Below, piece after piece: positions 7,779 through 16,112 of a DNA stretch of 39,705 nucleotides (position 1 is the first letter of the stretch; each line of letters starts with the position of its first letter). The notes below the pieces were generated by a model. That model did not search any database. It saw nothing but the letters and a program-made list of their open reading frames with translations, and was not told where the DNA came from. This DNA is from Comamonadaceae bacterium. GTDB taxonomy: Bacteria > Pseudomonadota > Gammaproteobacteria > Burkholderiales > Burkholderiaceae_C. Made by a program: the position numbers and the translations under genes. The DNA is taken from positions 1 to 39,705 of the forward strand of contig JAECRA010000039.1 of NCBI GenBank assembly GCA_015999985.1. The letters run 5' to 3'.

Positions 7779-9224
7779 ATGTCCGAATGGGCAATCGTTG
7801 ATAAAACCTGGTCGTACTGGCTCGGGTGGGCATGGACCATCTCCAGTCTGGTGCTGACAACCTGGATCGTCATGCAGCGACGTGCGCCAGTCTCCACCCT
7901 TGCATGGATCATTACGCTCAACCTCCTGCCTGTCATTGGTCTGGCGGTCTACGCGTACTTCGGCCCTCAGCGCGTCAAGCGGCAACGCCTTAAACGCTGG
8001 CACAAGCGCGCCGCCTTGATGTCGCAGGAGGATTTGAAAACCCTGCTCAAGGATCGCCCAGAACCTCCCCTGTGGGCAACTCAGCATTCAGAGTTAATTG
8101 AGCGCAGTTGCGGGCTTCAACTTGCGAGTTGTGAGGAGGTCACGCTACTTCCCAGCGGCGGGGCGACCCTGGACACGCTGTTGAAAGAGATTGCCGCGGC
8201 GCGCAAGCACATCCACCTCGAATACTACATATTTGAGCCGGACACGACGGGCCTGGCTGTGCTCAAGGCCCTCGCCGACAAGGCGAAAGAAGGCGTGCGG
8301 GTGCGGCTATTGGTAGATGCCATCGGCTCGCCTGTGCTGTGCTCTCGTAAAGGTCAGCGCTTTCTGGCCGACTATCTGGGCGCGGGGGGAAAGTTCTCCA
8401 TCTTCCATCCTCGCAAGCTCGACCTTCTGCGGCCGCTGGTTAACCTTCGCACCCACCGCAAAATCGCCATCATCGATGGCCGCGTGGGACTGCTAGGAGG
8501 AATCAACATCACGGACGAGGAAAATGAGCGCGTGCGTCCCAAGGAAGCTTACCGCGACACGCACCTTCTGCTAAGGGGCGGAGCGGTCAGGTGGATGCAG
8601 TATCTGTTCCTGCAAGATTGGGGTTATGCAGGCGGTGGGCAAGTTACAGACGAGGACATGCTGCCCGACTACGCACCTGGCCCGATACCTGTTCAGATCG
8701 TAGCCTCCGGACCCGACAACGACAGCGAAGCCATCCACCGCGCCATGATCGATGCCATTCACATGGCACGTGAAAGAATCTGGCTTGCCACGCCTTATTT
8801 TGTGCCCACCGAATCCGCGCTGATGGCTCTCACTAACGCGGCTTTACGAGGAGTTTCCGTCAAGTTGATGGTGCCGGAGAAAAGCGATTCGCGCGTAGTG
8901 ACCGCGGCCGCACGTTCCTATTTTGAGGAACTGCAAAATGCGGGTGCGTTGGTGTTTGAATACACAGGGCGCATGTTCCACGCCAAGACGCTTTTGATTG
9001 ACCAGCACTACGGCATGGTGGGTTCGGCCAATTTCGACAATCGCAGCTTCAGGCTGAACTTTGAGGTGGCCGCAGCGGTGTTCAGTGGCACTTTCAATGA
9101 GCAACTGGCAGCGATGTTTGAACGTGACCTCTCGGAATGCAAACGAGTACACGCCCACCGCCGTTCGCCAGCGCTCCAGCGGCTATTCGAGGCCGTAGCT
9201 CGGCTGGCCTCGCCCCTGCTTTAG
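7779..9224 (+). CDS. cls: Cardiolipin synthase (phospholipase D family)
   Basis: Membrane enzyme of 481 aa that condenses two phosphatidylglycerol molecules into cardiolipin and glycerol. Two N-terminal membrane helices (about 12-30 and 38-60) precede two HKD catalytic motifs: HRKIAIIDG followed by GGIN, and HAKTLLIDQ followed by GSANFDNRSF. This two-helix, two-HKD plan and length fit ClsA-type bacterial synthases. An ATG at 7773 is only 2 nt from the AGGA site at 7767-7770. The ATG at 7779 has an ideal 8-nt spacing, so I place the start there. It sits between the YffB-like gene and gabD on the same strand. Confidence 0.93.
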   Translation: MSEWAIVDKTWSYWLGWAWTISSLVLTTWIVMQRRAPVSTLAWIITLNLLPVIGLAVYAYFGPQRVKRQRLKRWHKRAALMSQEDLKTLLKDRPEPPLWATQHSELIERSCGLQLASCEEVTLLPSGGATLDTLLKEIAAARKHIHLEYYIFEPDTTGLAVLKALADKAKEGVRVRLLVDAIGSPVLCSRKGQRFLADYLGAGGKFSIFHPRKLDLLRPLVNLRTHRKIAIIDGRVGLLGGINITDEENERVRPKEAYRDTHLLLRGGAVRWMQYLFLQDWGYAGGGQVTDEDMLPDYAPGPIPVQIVASGPDNDSEAIHRAMIDAIHMARERIWLATPYFVPTESALMALTNAALRGVSVKLMVPEKSDSRVVTAAARSYFEELQNAGALVFEYTGRMFHAKTLLIDQHYGMVGSANFDNRSFRLNFEVAAAVFSGTFNEQLAAMFERDLSECKRVHAHRRSPALQRLFEAVARLASPLL

Positions 9225-9307
9225 CCTCGCAGCAGCTCCTGGGCGTCAACTCACACTTAAGCGCGCGCGCCTGCCTACAATTCGCACAGGACACATTCGG
9301 AGAACTC

Positions 9308-10774
9308 ATGGACACCAGAGCAAACCCCCTCGCCCTTCTCAAGGACCCCACTCTTCTCAAGACCGATGGCTTTGTCAACGGCAAATGGGTCAAGGGGAAA
9401 AAGCGCTTCGACGTCACAGATCCTGCAACGGGTCAAATCATTGCGGATGTCGCTGATCTGGAGCCAAAAGACGTCAAGAGTGCCATCAACGCCGCCAACG
9501 CGGCGTGGCCAGCCTGGCGAGCCCTGACAGGCAAGCAGCGTCACGCCATCATGATGAAGTGGTTCCAGTTGCTGATGGACAATCAGGACGACCTGGGCCG
9601 GATCATGACCGCCGAGCAAGGCAAACCCCTTGCAGAGGCAAAAGGTGAAGTCTCTTACGGCGCAAGCTTCGTGGAATGGTTTGCCGAAGAAGCCAAGCGT
9701 GTGAGCGGAGAAACGCTGGCGACATCAGACCCCACGAAGCGGTTGACCGTACTGCGCCAGCCCATCGGTGTCTGTGCGGCTATCACGCCGTGGAACTTTC
9801 CGCTGGCCATGATTACACGCAAAGTGGCCCCCGCTCTTGCAGCCGGCTGCCCTGTGGTCATCAAGCCCGCCGAACTGACGCCGCTCACCGCCCTGGCTGC
9901 AGCCGAACTGGGCTTGCGTGCTGGTATCCCCGCCGGCGTGCTGAATGTGATTACCGGAACAGACAGCGCGGCCTATGGCAAGGTTCTCTGCGAAAGCGAC
10001 ATCGTCCGCCACCTTTCATTCACCGGATCGACCGAGGTTGGCCGCATCCTGGCCGCGCAATGCGCTCCCACGGTGAAGAAGCTGGGGCTTGAGCTGGGCG
10101 GCAACGCGCCCTTCATCGTCTTTGACGACGCCGATCTTGACGCTGCCGTGGAAGGTGCCATTGCCAGCAAGTACCGCAATGCCGGCCAGACTTGCGTCTG
10201 CGCCAACCGCCTGTATGTGCAAGACCGCGTTTACGACCAATTCGTGAAAAAGCTGGCGGCCAAAGTGGGCAAGATGAAAGTCGGCAACGGTTTCGACGAG
10301 GGTGTCACCATCGGCCCGCTGATCGAAGATGCGGCAGTCAGAAAGGTAGCCAGACATGTGGCCGATGCCGTCAAGAAAGGCGGCAAGGTTGTTACAGGCG
10401 GCCAGAAGCTGAGCGGTCAGTTCTATGCCCCAACCGTGATTTCCAACGCCACATCGAAGATGCTGGTGGCAGGCGAGGAGACCTTTGGACCTCTGGCTCC
10501 AGTGTTCCGCTTCAAGACTGAGCAGGAAGCCATTGATGCGGCCAACGCCACCATCTTTGGCCTGGCCAGCTATTTCTATTCGCGCGATATTGGCCGCATT
10601 ACACGCGTTTCCGAAGCGCTGGAATACGGCATTGTGGGCATCAATGCCGGCATCATTTCAGTCGAGCAGGCGCCCTTTGGCGGCGTCAAGCAGTCTGGCC
10701 TGGGCCGCGAAGGTTCGCGCCACGGGATTGATGAGTACCTGGAAATGAAGTACCTGTGCATCGGCATAGCTTAG
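9308..10774 (+). CDS. gabD: NAD(P)-dependent succinate-semialdehyde dehydrogenase
   Basis: Aldehyde dehydrogenase of 488 aa, GabD type, oxidising succinate semialdehyde to succinate in GABA and 4-hydroxybutyrate breakdown. Visible family motifs are PWNFPLAMITRK, FTGSTEVG (nucleotide binding), LELGGNAPFIVFDDAD with the general-base Glu, and NAGQTCVCANRLY with the catalytic Cys, then EETFGPLAPVFRF and the C-terminal PFGGVKQSGLGREG. The double-cysteine CVC at the active site is typical of GabD. The reading frame is open upstream into cls, but a GGAG site at 9299 and alignment with the family set the start at 9308. Substrate is assigned by family resemblance; other semialdehydes cannot be excluded. 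Confidence 0.9.
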   Translation: MDTRANPLALLKDPTLLKTDGFVNGKWVKGKKRFDVTDPATGQIIADVADLEPKDVKSAINAANAAWPAWRALTGKQRHAIMMKWFQLLMDNQDDLGRIMTAEQGKPLAEAKGEVSYGASFVEWFAEEAKRVSGETLATSDPTKRLTVLRQPIGVCAAITPWNFPLAMITRKVAPALAAGCPVVIKPAELTPLTALAAAELGLRAGIPAGVLNVITGTDSAAYGKVLCESDIVRHLSFTGSTEVGRILAAQCAPTVKKLGLELGGNAPFIVFDDADLDAAVEGAIASKYRNAGQTCVCANRLYVQDRVYDQFVKKLAAKVGKMKVGNGFDEGVTIGPLIEDAAVRKVARHVADAVKKGGKVVTGGQKLSGQFYAPTVISNATSKMLVAGEETFGPLAPVFRFKTEQEAIDAANATIFGLASYFYSRDIGRITRVSEALEYGIVGINAGIISVEQAPFGGVKQSGLGREGSRHGIDEYLEMKYLCIGIA

Positions 10775-10828
10775 CACCGGCAACTAATACATAAGAATCA
10801 ATTTCACGCCCGCTCGGCGTGCATGCCT

Positions 10829-10842
10829 CGCCGTTGACGGCG
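10829..10842 (+). terminator. Weak candidate terminator after gabD
   Basis: CGCCG/CGGCG pairs around a TTGA loop about 55 bp past the gabD stop and is followed by CGCTAATTTT. The stem is only 5 bp and the T-run short, so this is a weak call. The rest of the 325-bp gap to the next gene holds one more small hairpin (CGCTCA/TGAGCG at 10936-10952) and the promoter listed next. Confidence 0.25.
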
Positions 10843-11017
10843 CGCTAATTTTCCGCCGGATTCGTCCCCTGCTTCAAGCAAGCTCTCGGGGCAATTCGGC
10901 CGGCTCTTTCTTCTCCCTACCCACTGAAAAGCGATCGCTCACTCGCTGAGCGCGGCGATCTCATGCGTGCGTGCGCGCGTTTGGGTTCAAGCTAAAAGCT
11001 TACAGGGGTTTCTCCAG

Positions 11018-11047
11018 TTCACATTTCCACTCCGAATAGGCTAATAT
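11018..11047 (+). promoter_or_regulatory. Candidate sigma-70 promoter of the GDSL/OmpW pair
   Basis: TTCACA at 11018-11023 and TAATAT at 11042-11047 are separated by 18 bp. They lie about 53 bp ahead of the GDSL esterase start and its GAGGAG ribosome site (11084-11089). Both hexamers are close to consensus. Confidence 0.45.
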
Positions 11048-11099
11048 AGGATCTGCAACTAAAGAACTACTTTTCATTCATTTGAGGAGACAAACAGCT

Positions 11100-12260
11100 A
11101 TGAAACGAAATTTTTGGACCTTGCCGGTCATGGCAGCATGCGCAATCTTGGTCGCTTGCGGTGGTGGTGGCACCGAATCCGCGGGTAACCCTGCGGGCAT
11201 CAAGACTGTCAAGGTCATGGGCGATAGCCTGGCCGACAACGGAACTTTCGCGGGTCTGCCTGGCATGTCGCGCACCTTCACCGTTCAAGGCAGCAGCAGC
11301 GAGCCTAATGTCCTCTGGACTGAGCGTGTGGCAGCCAACCTGGGTGCCTCTCCTATGTGCGCTTACTACCGCTACAACGGCAGCGGCTTCAGTGTGGCAG
11401 CGGGCTGCACCAGCTACGCCATCGGCGGCGGCCGCATCAATGCATTCACCCAGCCTGGTGGTCAGCAAAGTCCGCTGTCCGTCGTCAAGCAGATCACGGA
11501 CGCCGCCAAGGTGGGTTTCGATAAAAGCGATCTGCTGCTGATAGATGGCGGCGGCAATGATGCGGCAGATTTGATAGGTGCTTACATCGGTGCTGCAAGA
11601 GATGGCGGCGCGGCTTACGCGGCCCTTCTCGGCTCACTTCTGCCACAAGCCACCCTGCAAGCCCTGTTGGCTCAGCCACAAGGAACTGAAAAAGCCGGCG
11701 CCGCCTACATGACCGCACTGGCCGATCTGCTCCATGGAACCATCAAGGCACAAGCACTCGACAATGGCGCAGAGCACATCGCTGTTTTGAACATGCCACC
11801 CGTCACGCTCACGCCGCGTTTCCAGATGGTTCTGAAAGCCATCGCCGCCGCTCAAGGTGAAGCAGCCAGTGCCCAAGCAGCCGGTCTGTTCGACATGTGG
11901 ATTCAGACTTTCAACGCGCGTCTGGCTGCAGATGCCGGCACTGACAAGCGTCTGATCGTGGTCGATTTCTACACCAATTTCGTCAATGAGATGAAAGACC
12001 CAGCCCAGTACGGCCTGACGAATGTCACCACGCCTGCCTGCCCACCTACCGGTGTGGGAAGCGATGGTTTGCCAACCTACACGTTTGCCACCTGCACAGC
12101 TGCCTCCCTTTCTGCCATGACGCCTCCTGCGGGAAGCACAGGCGGCGCCAACTGGTGGACCACCTACGCCTTTGCAGACAGCTTCCACCCAACGCCGTAC
12201 GGATACCAATTGATGGCCCAGATGGTCACCGTAGATCTGGCCAAAGCTGGCTGGTTGTGA
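11100..12260 (+). CDS. GDSL/SGNH-family esterase lipoprotein
   Basis: Predicted outer-membrane or periplasmic lipoprotein of 386 aa with an SGNH hydrolase fold. The N-terminus has a lipoprotein signal ending in the lipobox LVAC with the lipidated Cys at residue 20, followed by a GGGG linker. SGNH blocks are visible: GDSLADNGTF (nucleophile Ser, block I), GGGNDAADL (block III Asn) and DSFHPTPYGY (block V Asp/His). The start at 11100 is set by the GAGGAG site 11 bases upstream; a TTG six codons earlier would lie on that site. The natural ester is unknown; lipids, short acyl esters or polymers are possible. The OmpW-like gene follows after 35 bp, suggesting co-transcription. Confidence 0.88.
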   Translation: MKRNFWTLPVMAACAILVACGGGGTESAGNPAGIKTVKVMGDSLADNGTFAGLPGMSRTFTVQGSSSEPNVLWTERVAANLGASPMCAYYRYNGSGFSVAAGCTSYAIGGGRINAFTQPGGQQSPLSVVKQITDAAKVGFDKSDLLLIDGGGNDAADLIGAYIGAARDGGAAYAALLGSLLPQATLQALLAQPQGTEKAGAAYMTALADLLHGTIKAQALDNGAEHIAVLNMPPVTLTPRFQMVLKAIAAAQGEAASAQAAGLFDMWIQTFNARLAADAGTDKRLIVVDFYTNFVNEMKDPAQYGLTNVTTPACPPTGVGSDGLPTYTFATCTAASLSAMTPPAGSTGGANWWTTYAFADSFHPTPYGYQLMAQMVTVDLAKAGWL

Positions 12261-12295
12261 TGGCCTCGTTGCAAATTGGAATAAGAAGATCCATC

Positions 12296-12976
12296 ATGAA
12301 AAAAATTCGCACGACTTCACTCACTCTGGCTGCTTTGGCTGCCATGACCGTCGCTGGCGGCGCTTTCGCGCAAAGTGCAGGCACTTTTCAAGTTCGCCTG
12401 GGTGCTATCCATATTGCACCCTCAGTTTCCAGCGGCGACCTGGGTCCGCCTAGTCTGCCCGGTTCCAAAATCGATGTAGAAGCCGACACGCAATTGGGTG
12501 GCGGCATCACCTACATGGTGACCGACAACTTCGCCCTGGATGTCCCGCTGGCTCTGCCCTTCAAACACCGCATTAAAGGTGACGGCGCGGTGGCAGGAAC
12601 AGGGGAACTAGGACACACCAAAAGCCTGCCGATGTCCCTTTTTGGGCAATGGCGGTTCGGTGAAGCCAATGCCAAATTCCGCCCTTACGTGGGCGGTGGC
12701 CTGACCTACGCCAAGTTCTACAAGGAAACGGCCAGCAACACGCTGAGTTCCATTACCGGCGGATCTCCCACCGTCCCCACAACGATGAGCATCCAGTCGA
12801 AGCTGGCACCCACGCTGATCATCGGTATGGTGTATTCCATCAATGAGCGCTGGTTCATCGAAGCGATGGTGGGCAAGACCTTCATCAAGACCACGACCAC
12901 CCTCTCGACCGGACAAACGATCGACGCCCGCTTGAACCCAACCACTGCGGCTTTGTCGGTGGGCTATAGATTCTGA
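12296..12976 (+). CDS. ompW: OmpW family outer-membrane porin
   Basis: Outer-membrane beta-barrel of 226 aa. A Sec signal peptide (1-25, ending GGAFAQ) precedes alternating amphipathic strands and ends in the canonical C-terminal aromatic signature SVGYRF recognised by the BAM complex. The segments VRLGAIHIAPS, VTDNFALDVPLALPF, RPYVGGGLTYAKFY and YSINERWFIEAMVGK match OmpW, an eight-stranded barrel with a hydrophobic lateral exit linked to uptake of small hydrophobic molecules and to stress responses. It is 35 bp after the GDSL lipoprotein and is followed by a strong bidirectional terminator. Confidence 0.92.
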   Translation: MKKIRTTSLTLAALAAMTVAGGAFAQSAGTFQVRLGAIHIAPSVSSGDLGPPSLPGSKIDVEADTQLGGGITYMVTDNFALDVPLALPFKHRIKGDGAVAGTGELGHTKSLPMSLFGQWRFGEANAKFRPYVGGGLTYAKFYKETASNTLSSITGGSPTVPTTMSIQSKLAPTLIIGMVYSINERWFIEAMVGKTFIKTTTTLSTGQTIDARLNPTTAALSVGYRF

Positions 12977-13098
12977 TCAAGTCAGCGCTTCAAGGTAGCT
13001 GATCCAGTCAAAGCTGCGGCAGATGCAGCTGAATGCGGTACGGGCCACGCGCCCACCCGTTCAGCAGTGCCTTCGCCTTACATCGGTTGGAGAATGAC

Positions 13099-13122
13099 AA
13101 AAGCGCCGTTTGGCGCTTTTTT
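13099..13122. terminator. Bidirectional intrinsic terminator
   Basis: AAAAGCGCC (13099-13107) pairs perfectly with GGCGCTTTT (13112-13120) around a 4-nt loop, with T-runs on both strands (six T on plus, four on minus). It lies between the convergent ompW and flavoprotein genes and can end both transcripts. On the minus strand two further small stems, at about 13145-13180, come first. Confidence 0.85.
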
Positions 13123-13182
13123 CTTGAGCACAACCTGAGTTCATTGGGTTCACGACGAACCCCCCGGTCTTCTGGGGTGGCG

Positions 13183-14577
13183 TCAAGTGGAGGGGGTTTC
13201 CACCTTCATCACACCCCGGGCCGCCCGAACACCACTGGCCATGCAGGCAGTCAGAAGATAGCCACCGGTAGGCGCTTCCCAATCCAGCATTTCACCAGCG
13301 CAAAACACGCCCGGAGCACGGTTGATCTGCAGTAACTCATCCAGCGATTCAAATAGGACGCCGCCAGCGGTGCTGATCGCTTCCTCAATCGGACGCGGCA
13401 CCGCGAGCACGATGGGTAGCGATTTGATGGCGCGTGCCAGCAGCTCATGATCGCGAATCGATTCGCGGGGCAGCAATTCGTTGAGCAGTGCAGTTTTTAC
13501 GCCGTCGAGCCTTAGACGGCGACGCAAGTGATTGGCCAGGCTCTGGCCATCACGCGGCGCCTGTACAGCCGAAAGCACTTGTGCAAACGTGTGGGAAGGC
13601 AAAAGGTCCAAGTAAAGGGTGGCCGCGCCTTTTTCAGCCAACGCACCTCGCAGAAGGGCTGATGCTGCATAAATCAGGCTGCCTTCAACACCGGTTTCGG
13701 TGACGACGAATTCGCCTCGCCGCTCAAACGCTGCGGTGTCGTCGTCAGCCCGAATCGTAATGGCCACAGATTTAAGCGGTTGCCCGGCAAAACGCTCGCG
13801 AAAATAAGCTGACCAACCAGACTCGTCTTCAGCCGTGGTTGGTTTTGAGGCCTTCTCTGTTTCGCGAGCTGCGGTGGGCGCCACGTCAAAACCGCTGTTA
13901 GCGGGAGTCAGCGGCGCCACGTCAACCCCATTCGCAGACAACCACGGCACCCAGGCTCCGTCTGAGCCCAGCCTGGGCCAACTGGCTCCGCCCAATGCGA
14001 GCACAGCAGCGCTTGCCTGTATGCGCTGCTCTCCCGTTGGCGTCTGGAAACTAAAAACGCCTCCGGTCTCACCCTCGGGAGCGCGCGCCCAGCCCACCAG
14101 GCGGTGGCGCATATGAAAGCGTACCGCAACGCCGCCTGGCCCAGGGTGGCGCAGGCGTTGCAACCAGGAACGCAGCAGGGGCGCAGCTTTCATTTCCTTG
14201 GGAAAGACTCGCCCCGACGTGCCGACAAAAGTTTCCACCCCCAGCTCCTTCGCCCAAGAGCGCACCGCGTCAGCGTCGAACTCACGCAGTAAAGGCTCGA
14301 TGTTGGATTGACGGGCACCGAAGCGGGAAACGAAGGTGTCGTAGGGTTCTGAATGGGTCAGATTCAATCCGCCCCTGCCTGCGAGCAGGAACTTGCGGCC
14401 GACCGACGGCATGGCGTCGAACAGATCGACTTGCAAGCCGGCTTCAGAAAGAACCTGCGCAGCCATAAGGCCTGCAGGGCCGGCGCCGATGATGGCAACG
14501 GAAACGGAGGATGTCAGCAAGGGATACAGTGTGTAATCAGGGCCGGACGCAGCGAACGCTACGGTCCTAATGTACAC
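13183..14577 (-). CDS. HI0933/BaiN-type FAD-dependent flavoprotein (TIGR03862-like)
   Basis: NAD(P)/FAD-dependent oxidoreductase of up to 464 aa. The FAD Rossmann motif is AIIGAGPAGLMAA (about 28-40), followed by SVGRKFLLAGRGGLNLTHSE, the hallmark of the HI0933/BaiN flavoprotein family. A second flavin contact, PTGGYLLTACMASG, lies near the C-terminus. The family has no settled reaction; some relatives reduce steroid or ring double bonds. The only ATG (14577) gives about 20 extra residues before the fold begins, so a TTG at 14520 is a credible alternative start. It stands alone, convergent with ompW. Confidence 0.88.
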   Translation of the reverse strand: MYIRTVAFAASGPDYTLYPLLTSSVSVAIIGAGPAGLMAAQVLSEAGLQVDLFDAMPSVGRKFLLAGRGGLNLTHSEPYDTFVSRFGARQSNIEPLLREFDADAVRSWAKELGVETFVGTSGRVFPKEMKAAPLLRSWLQRLRHPGPGGVAVRFHMRHRLVGWARAPEGETGGVFSFQTPTGEQRIQASAAVLALGGASWPRLGSDGAWVPWLSANGVDVAPLTPANSGFDVAPTAARETEKASKPTTAEDESGWSAYFRERFAGQPLKSVAITIRADDDTAAFERRGEFVVTETGVEGSLIYAASALLRGALAEKGAATLYLDLLPSHTFAQVLSAVQAPRDGQSLANHLRRRLRLDGVKTALLNELLPRESIRDHELLARAIKSLPIVLAVPRPIEEAISTAGGVLFESLDELLQINRAPGVFCAGEMLDWEAPTGGYLLTACMASGVRAARGVMKVETPST

Positions 14578-14689
14578 AAGCAGCCATCGGGATGACCCGT
14601 TATAGCGCTCTGACCGCCAAGCCCTTTATGCAGGTGCGCTTGCGTAGTTTCACGAATAGGGCGTAGGAGCGTGTCAACGATAATGGCTC

Positions 14690-14926
14690 ATGGCCTCCTC
14701 GACCCCGACATCTAAACAAAAACAGGACTCAGAGCTCTTGTTCAAGGGCGTTATTTGCGCCCTCATTGGCTTGGTCATCCTGATAGGGCCACACTTTGCG
14801 CGCTCAGCCGATATGGGTGAGATCTTGCGCCAGGCCTACCTGCCCGGCTGGTTCGCACTGGTCTTGGGCTGCGCATTCCTGATTCGCTACGGTCTCATCC
14901 GTTGGCGAGATCGAGCTCGCAGCTGA
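14690..14926 (+). CDS. Small two-helix membrane protein, unknown function
   Basis: A 78-aa protein with a polar N-terminus (1-16), a hydrophobic helix at about 18-37 (KGVICALIGLVILIGP), a short loop and a second helix at about 51-66 ending in the basic tail RWRDRARS, consistent with a cytoplasmic C-terminus. A TAGGAG site lies about 20 bases upstream of the chosen ATG, farther than ideal. No family was recognised. Codon use resembles its neighbours, and the two-helix pattern with positive-inside ends supports it being a real gene. Confidence 0.6.
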   Translation: MASSTPTSKQKQDSELLFKGVICALIGLVILIGPHFARSADMGEILRQAYLPGWFALVLGCAFLIRYGLIRWRDRARS

Positions 14927-15068
14927 TTCAGCGTTTCTTGTTCGGCGAACTTTGTAGAGCGGTCGAACTCTGCATGAACTGCCACAACGCGGATTTGACC
15001 GCGCTGCGCCGTTCGCACAATACGCACCGTGGCGCGCCCAGGATTCGCCCAGAGTGCGAACCACGTTT

Positions 15069-16069
15069 TTACATGCGAATGCCCAGTTGCTTGACCAGTG
15101 GCTCAATCACTTTGCGATCGCTTTCGATCACGCTTCGCATCTGCGCTGCAGTCGAGGCCACTGGCACCATCGCCATACCTTCCAGTCGCTCACGCAGGGA
15201 GGCATGCTGAATGACCTCCTTCAAATCTTGCTGAACCTTGGCCAGAATGGCTGCTGGTACGCCCTTAGGTGCGGCCATGGCAAACCAGGGATCACTGGAG
15301 AAGCCAGGTAAGCCTTGCTCGGCCAGCGTGGGAACGTCCGGAAGCATGGGCAGACGCTTGGAGCTGGTGACAGCCAAAGGACGAACCCGGCCTGTTTCGA
15401 TCAGCCCCTTGGCGCTGGAAGGTGCGTCCAGTGCAATGTCCAGCAAACCTCCGATCAAATCCATCTGTGTCTTCCCGGCGGTGGACGAAGGTGCGTAAAC
15501 GGCCTTGATGCCGGCGGCATGAGCCGTTTGTGCCCAGGTCAAATGGAATGCGGTGCCGACAGAATAAGAGCCCACGGTAGTGTCTTTTTGACGAGCCAGC
15601 TTGACGTAGTCCTGCCAGGTTTTGAGCGGGCTGTCCTTTGCAACCATGTAGACGAACGGGGTGCGCGCCACCAAACTCACAGCGTCCAGTGCATTGATTG
15701 GGTCCATCTCCATATGCTCCACGGCAAACGGCAAGGTGGTGTAGATGGCGCCAAACAAGGTGCCGAAGGTATAGCCGTCCGGTTTGGCTCGCGCGAGCAT
15801 GCGCAACGGCACCAAGCCCGAACCACCTACCCTGTTGTCGATCACCACGGACTGCCCCCATTTGGCTTCCAGCTCCTTGGCAATCAGTCGTATGGCCACG
15901 TCGACCGGTGCGCCCGCGGCGTTGGCCACGATCATGGTCACAGGCCTTTGAGGCCATGCTTCCTGGGCGAAAACCGATGCCGTCCCCCCACCGCAACAGC
16001 CCCCGCAGCGGCGCGTTGCAACCAGTCACGGCGTGTCATGGCTTCAAGTGGTTCTAATGATGAAAACAT
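15069..16069 (-). pseudogene. Bug/TctC-family substrate-binding protein, frameshifted in its Tat signal
   Basis: Periplasmic solute-binding protein of the Bug (tripartite tricarboxylate receptor) family. The start at 16069 has a GGAG site and encodes MFSSLEPLEA, then the Tat-type signal TRRDWLQRAAAGAVAVGG. The frame then breaks in a run of six G (plus strand C6, 15984-15989). Adding one G restores VGGTASVFAQEAWPQRPVTM and a 333-aa protein of normal Bug length, whereas as written translation stops near 15938. The mature part (from about 15941) is intact and typical, with NRVGGSG, ARAKPDGYT and a DVPTLAEQGLPGF segment. Cause may be a true mutation, phase variation or a base-calling error. It follows the esterase gene after 43 bp. 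Confidence 0.82.
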
Positions 16070-16112
16070 AGGATCTCCAAAGTCTTCGAAGGGGTTCGAA
16101 AATGGCACGCGA

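Noticed and set aside
15011..15061. Inverted repeat GTTCGCAC/GTGCGAAC downstream of the Bug pseudogene
   Set aside because: The 35-nt loop and lack of a T-run make it a poor terminator; it may be chance in GC-rich DNA.
15069..15941. Reading the third Bug gene as an intact short protein starting near 15941
   Set aside because: It would lack any signal peptide although it is a periplasmic receptor, while a complete Tat signal with a ribosome site lies directly upstream in the other frame.
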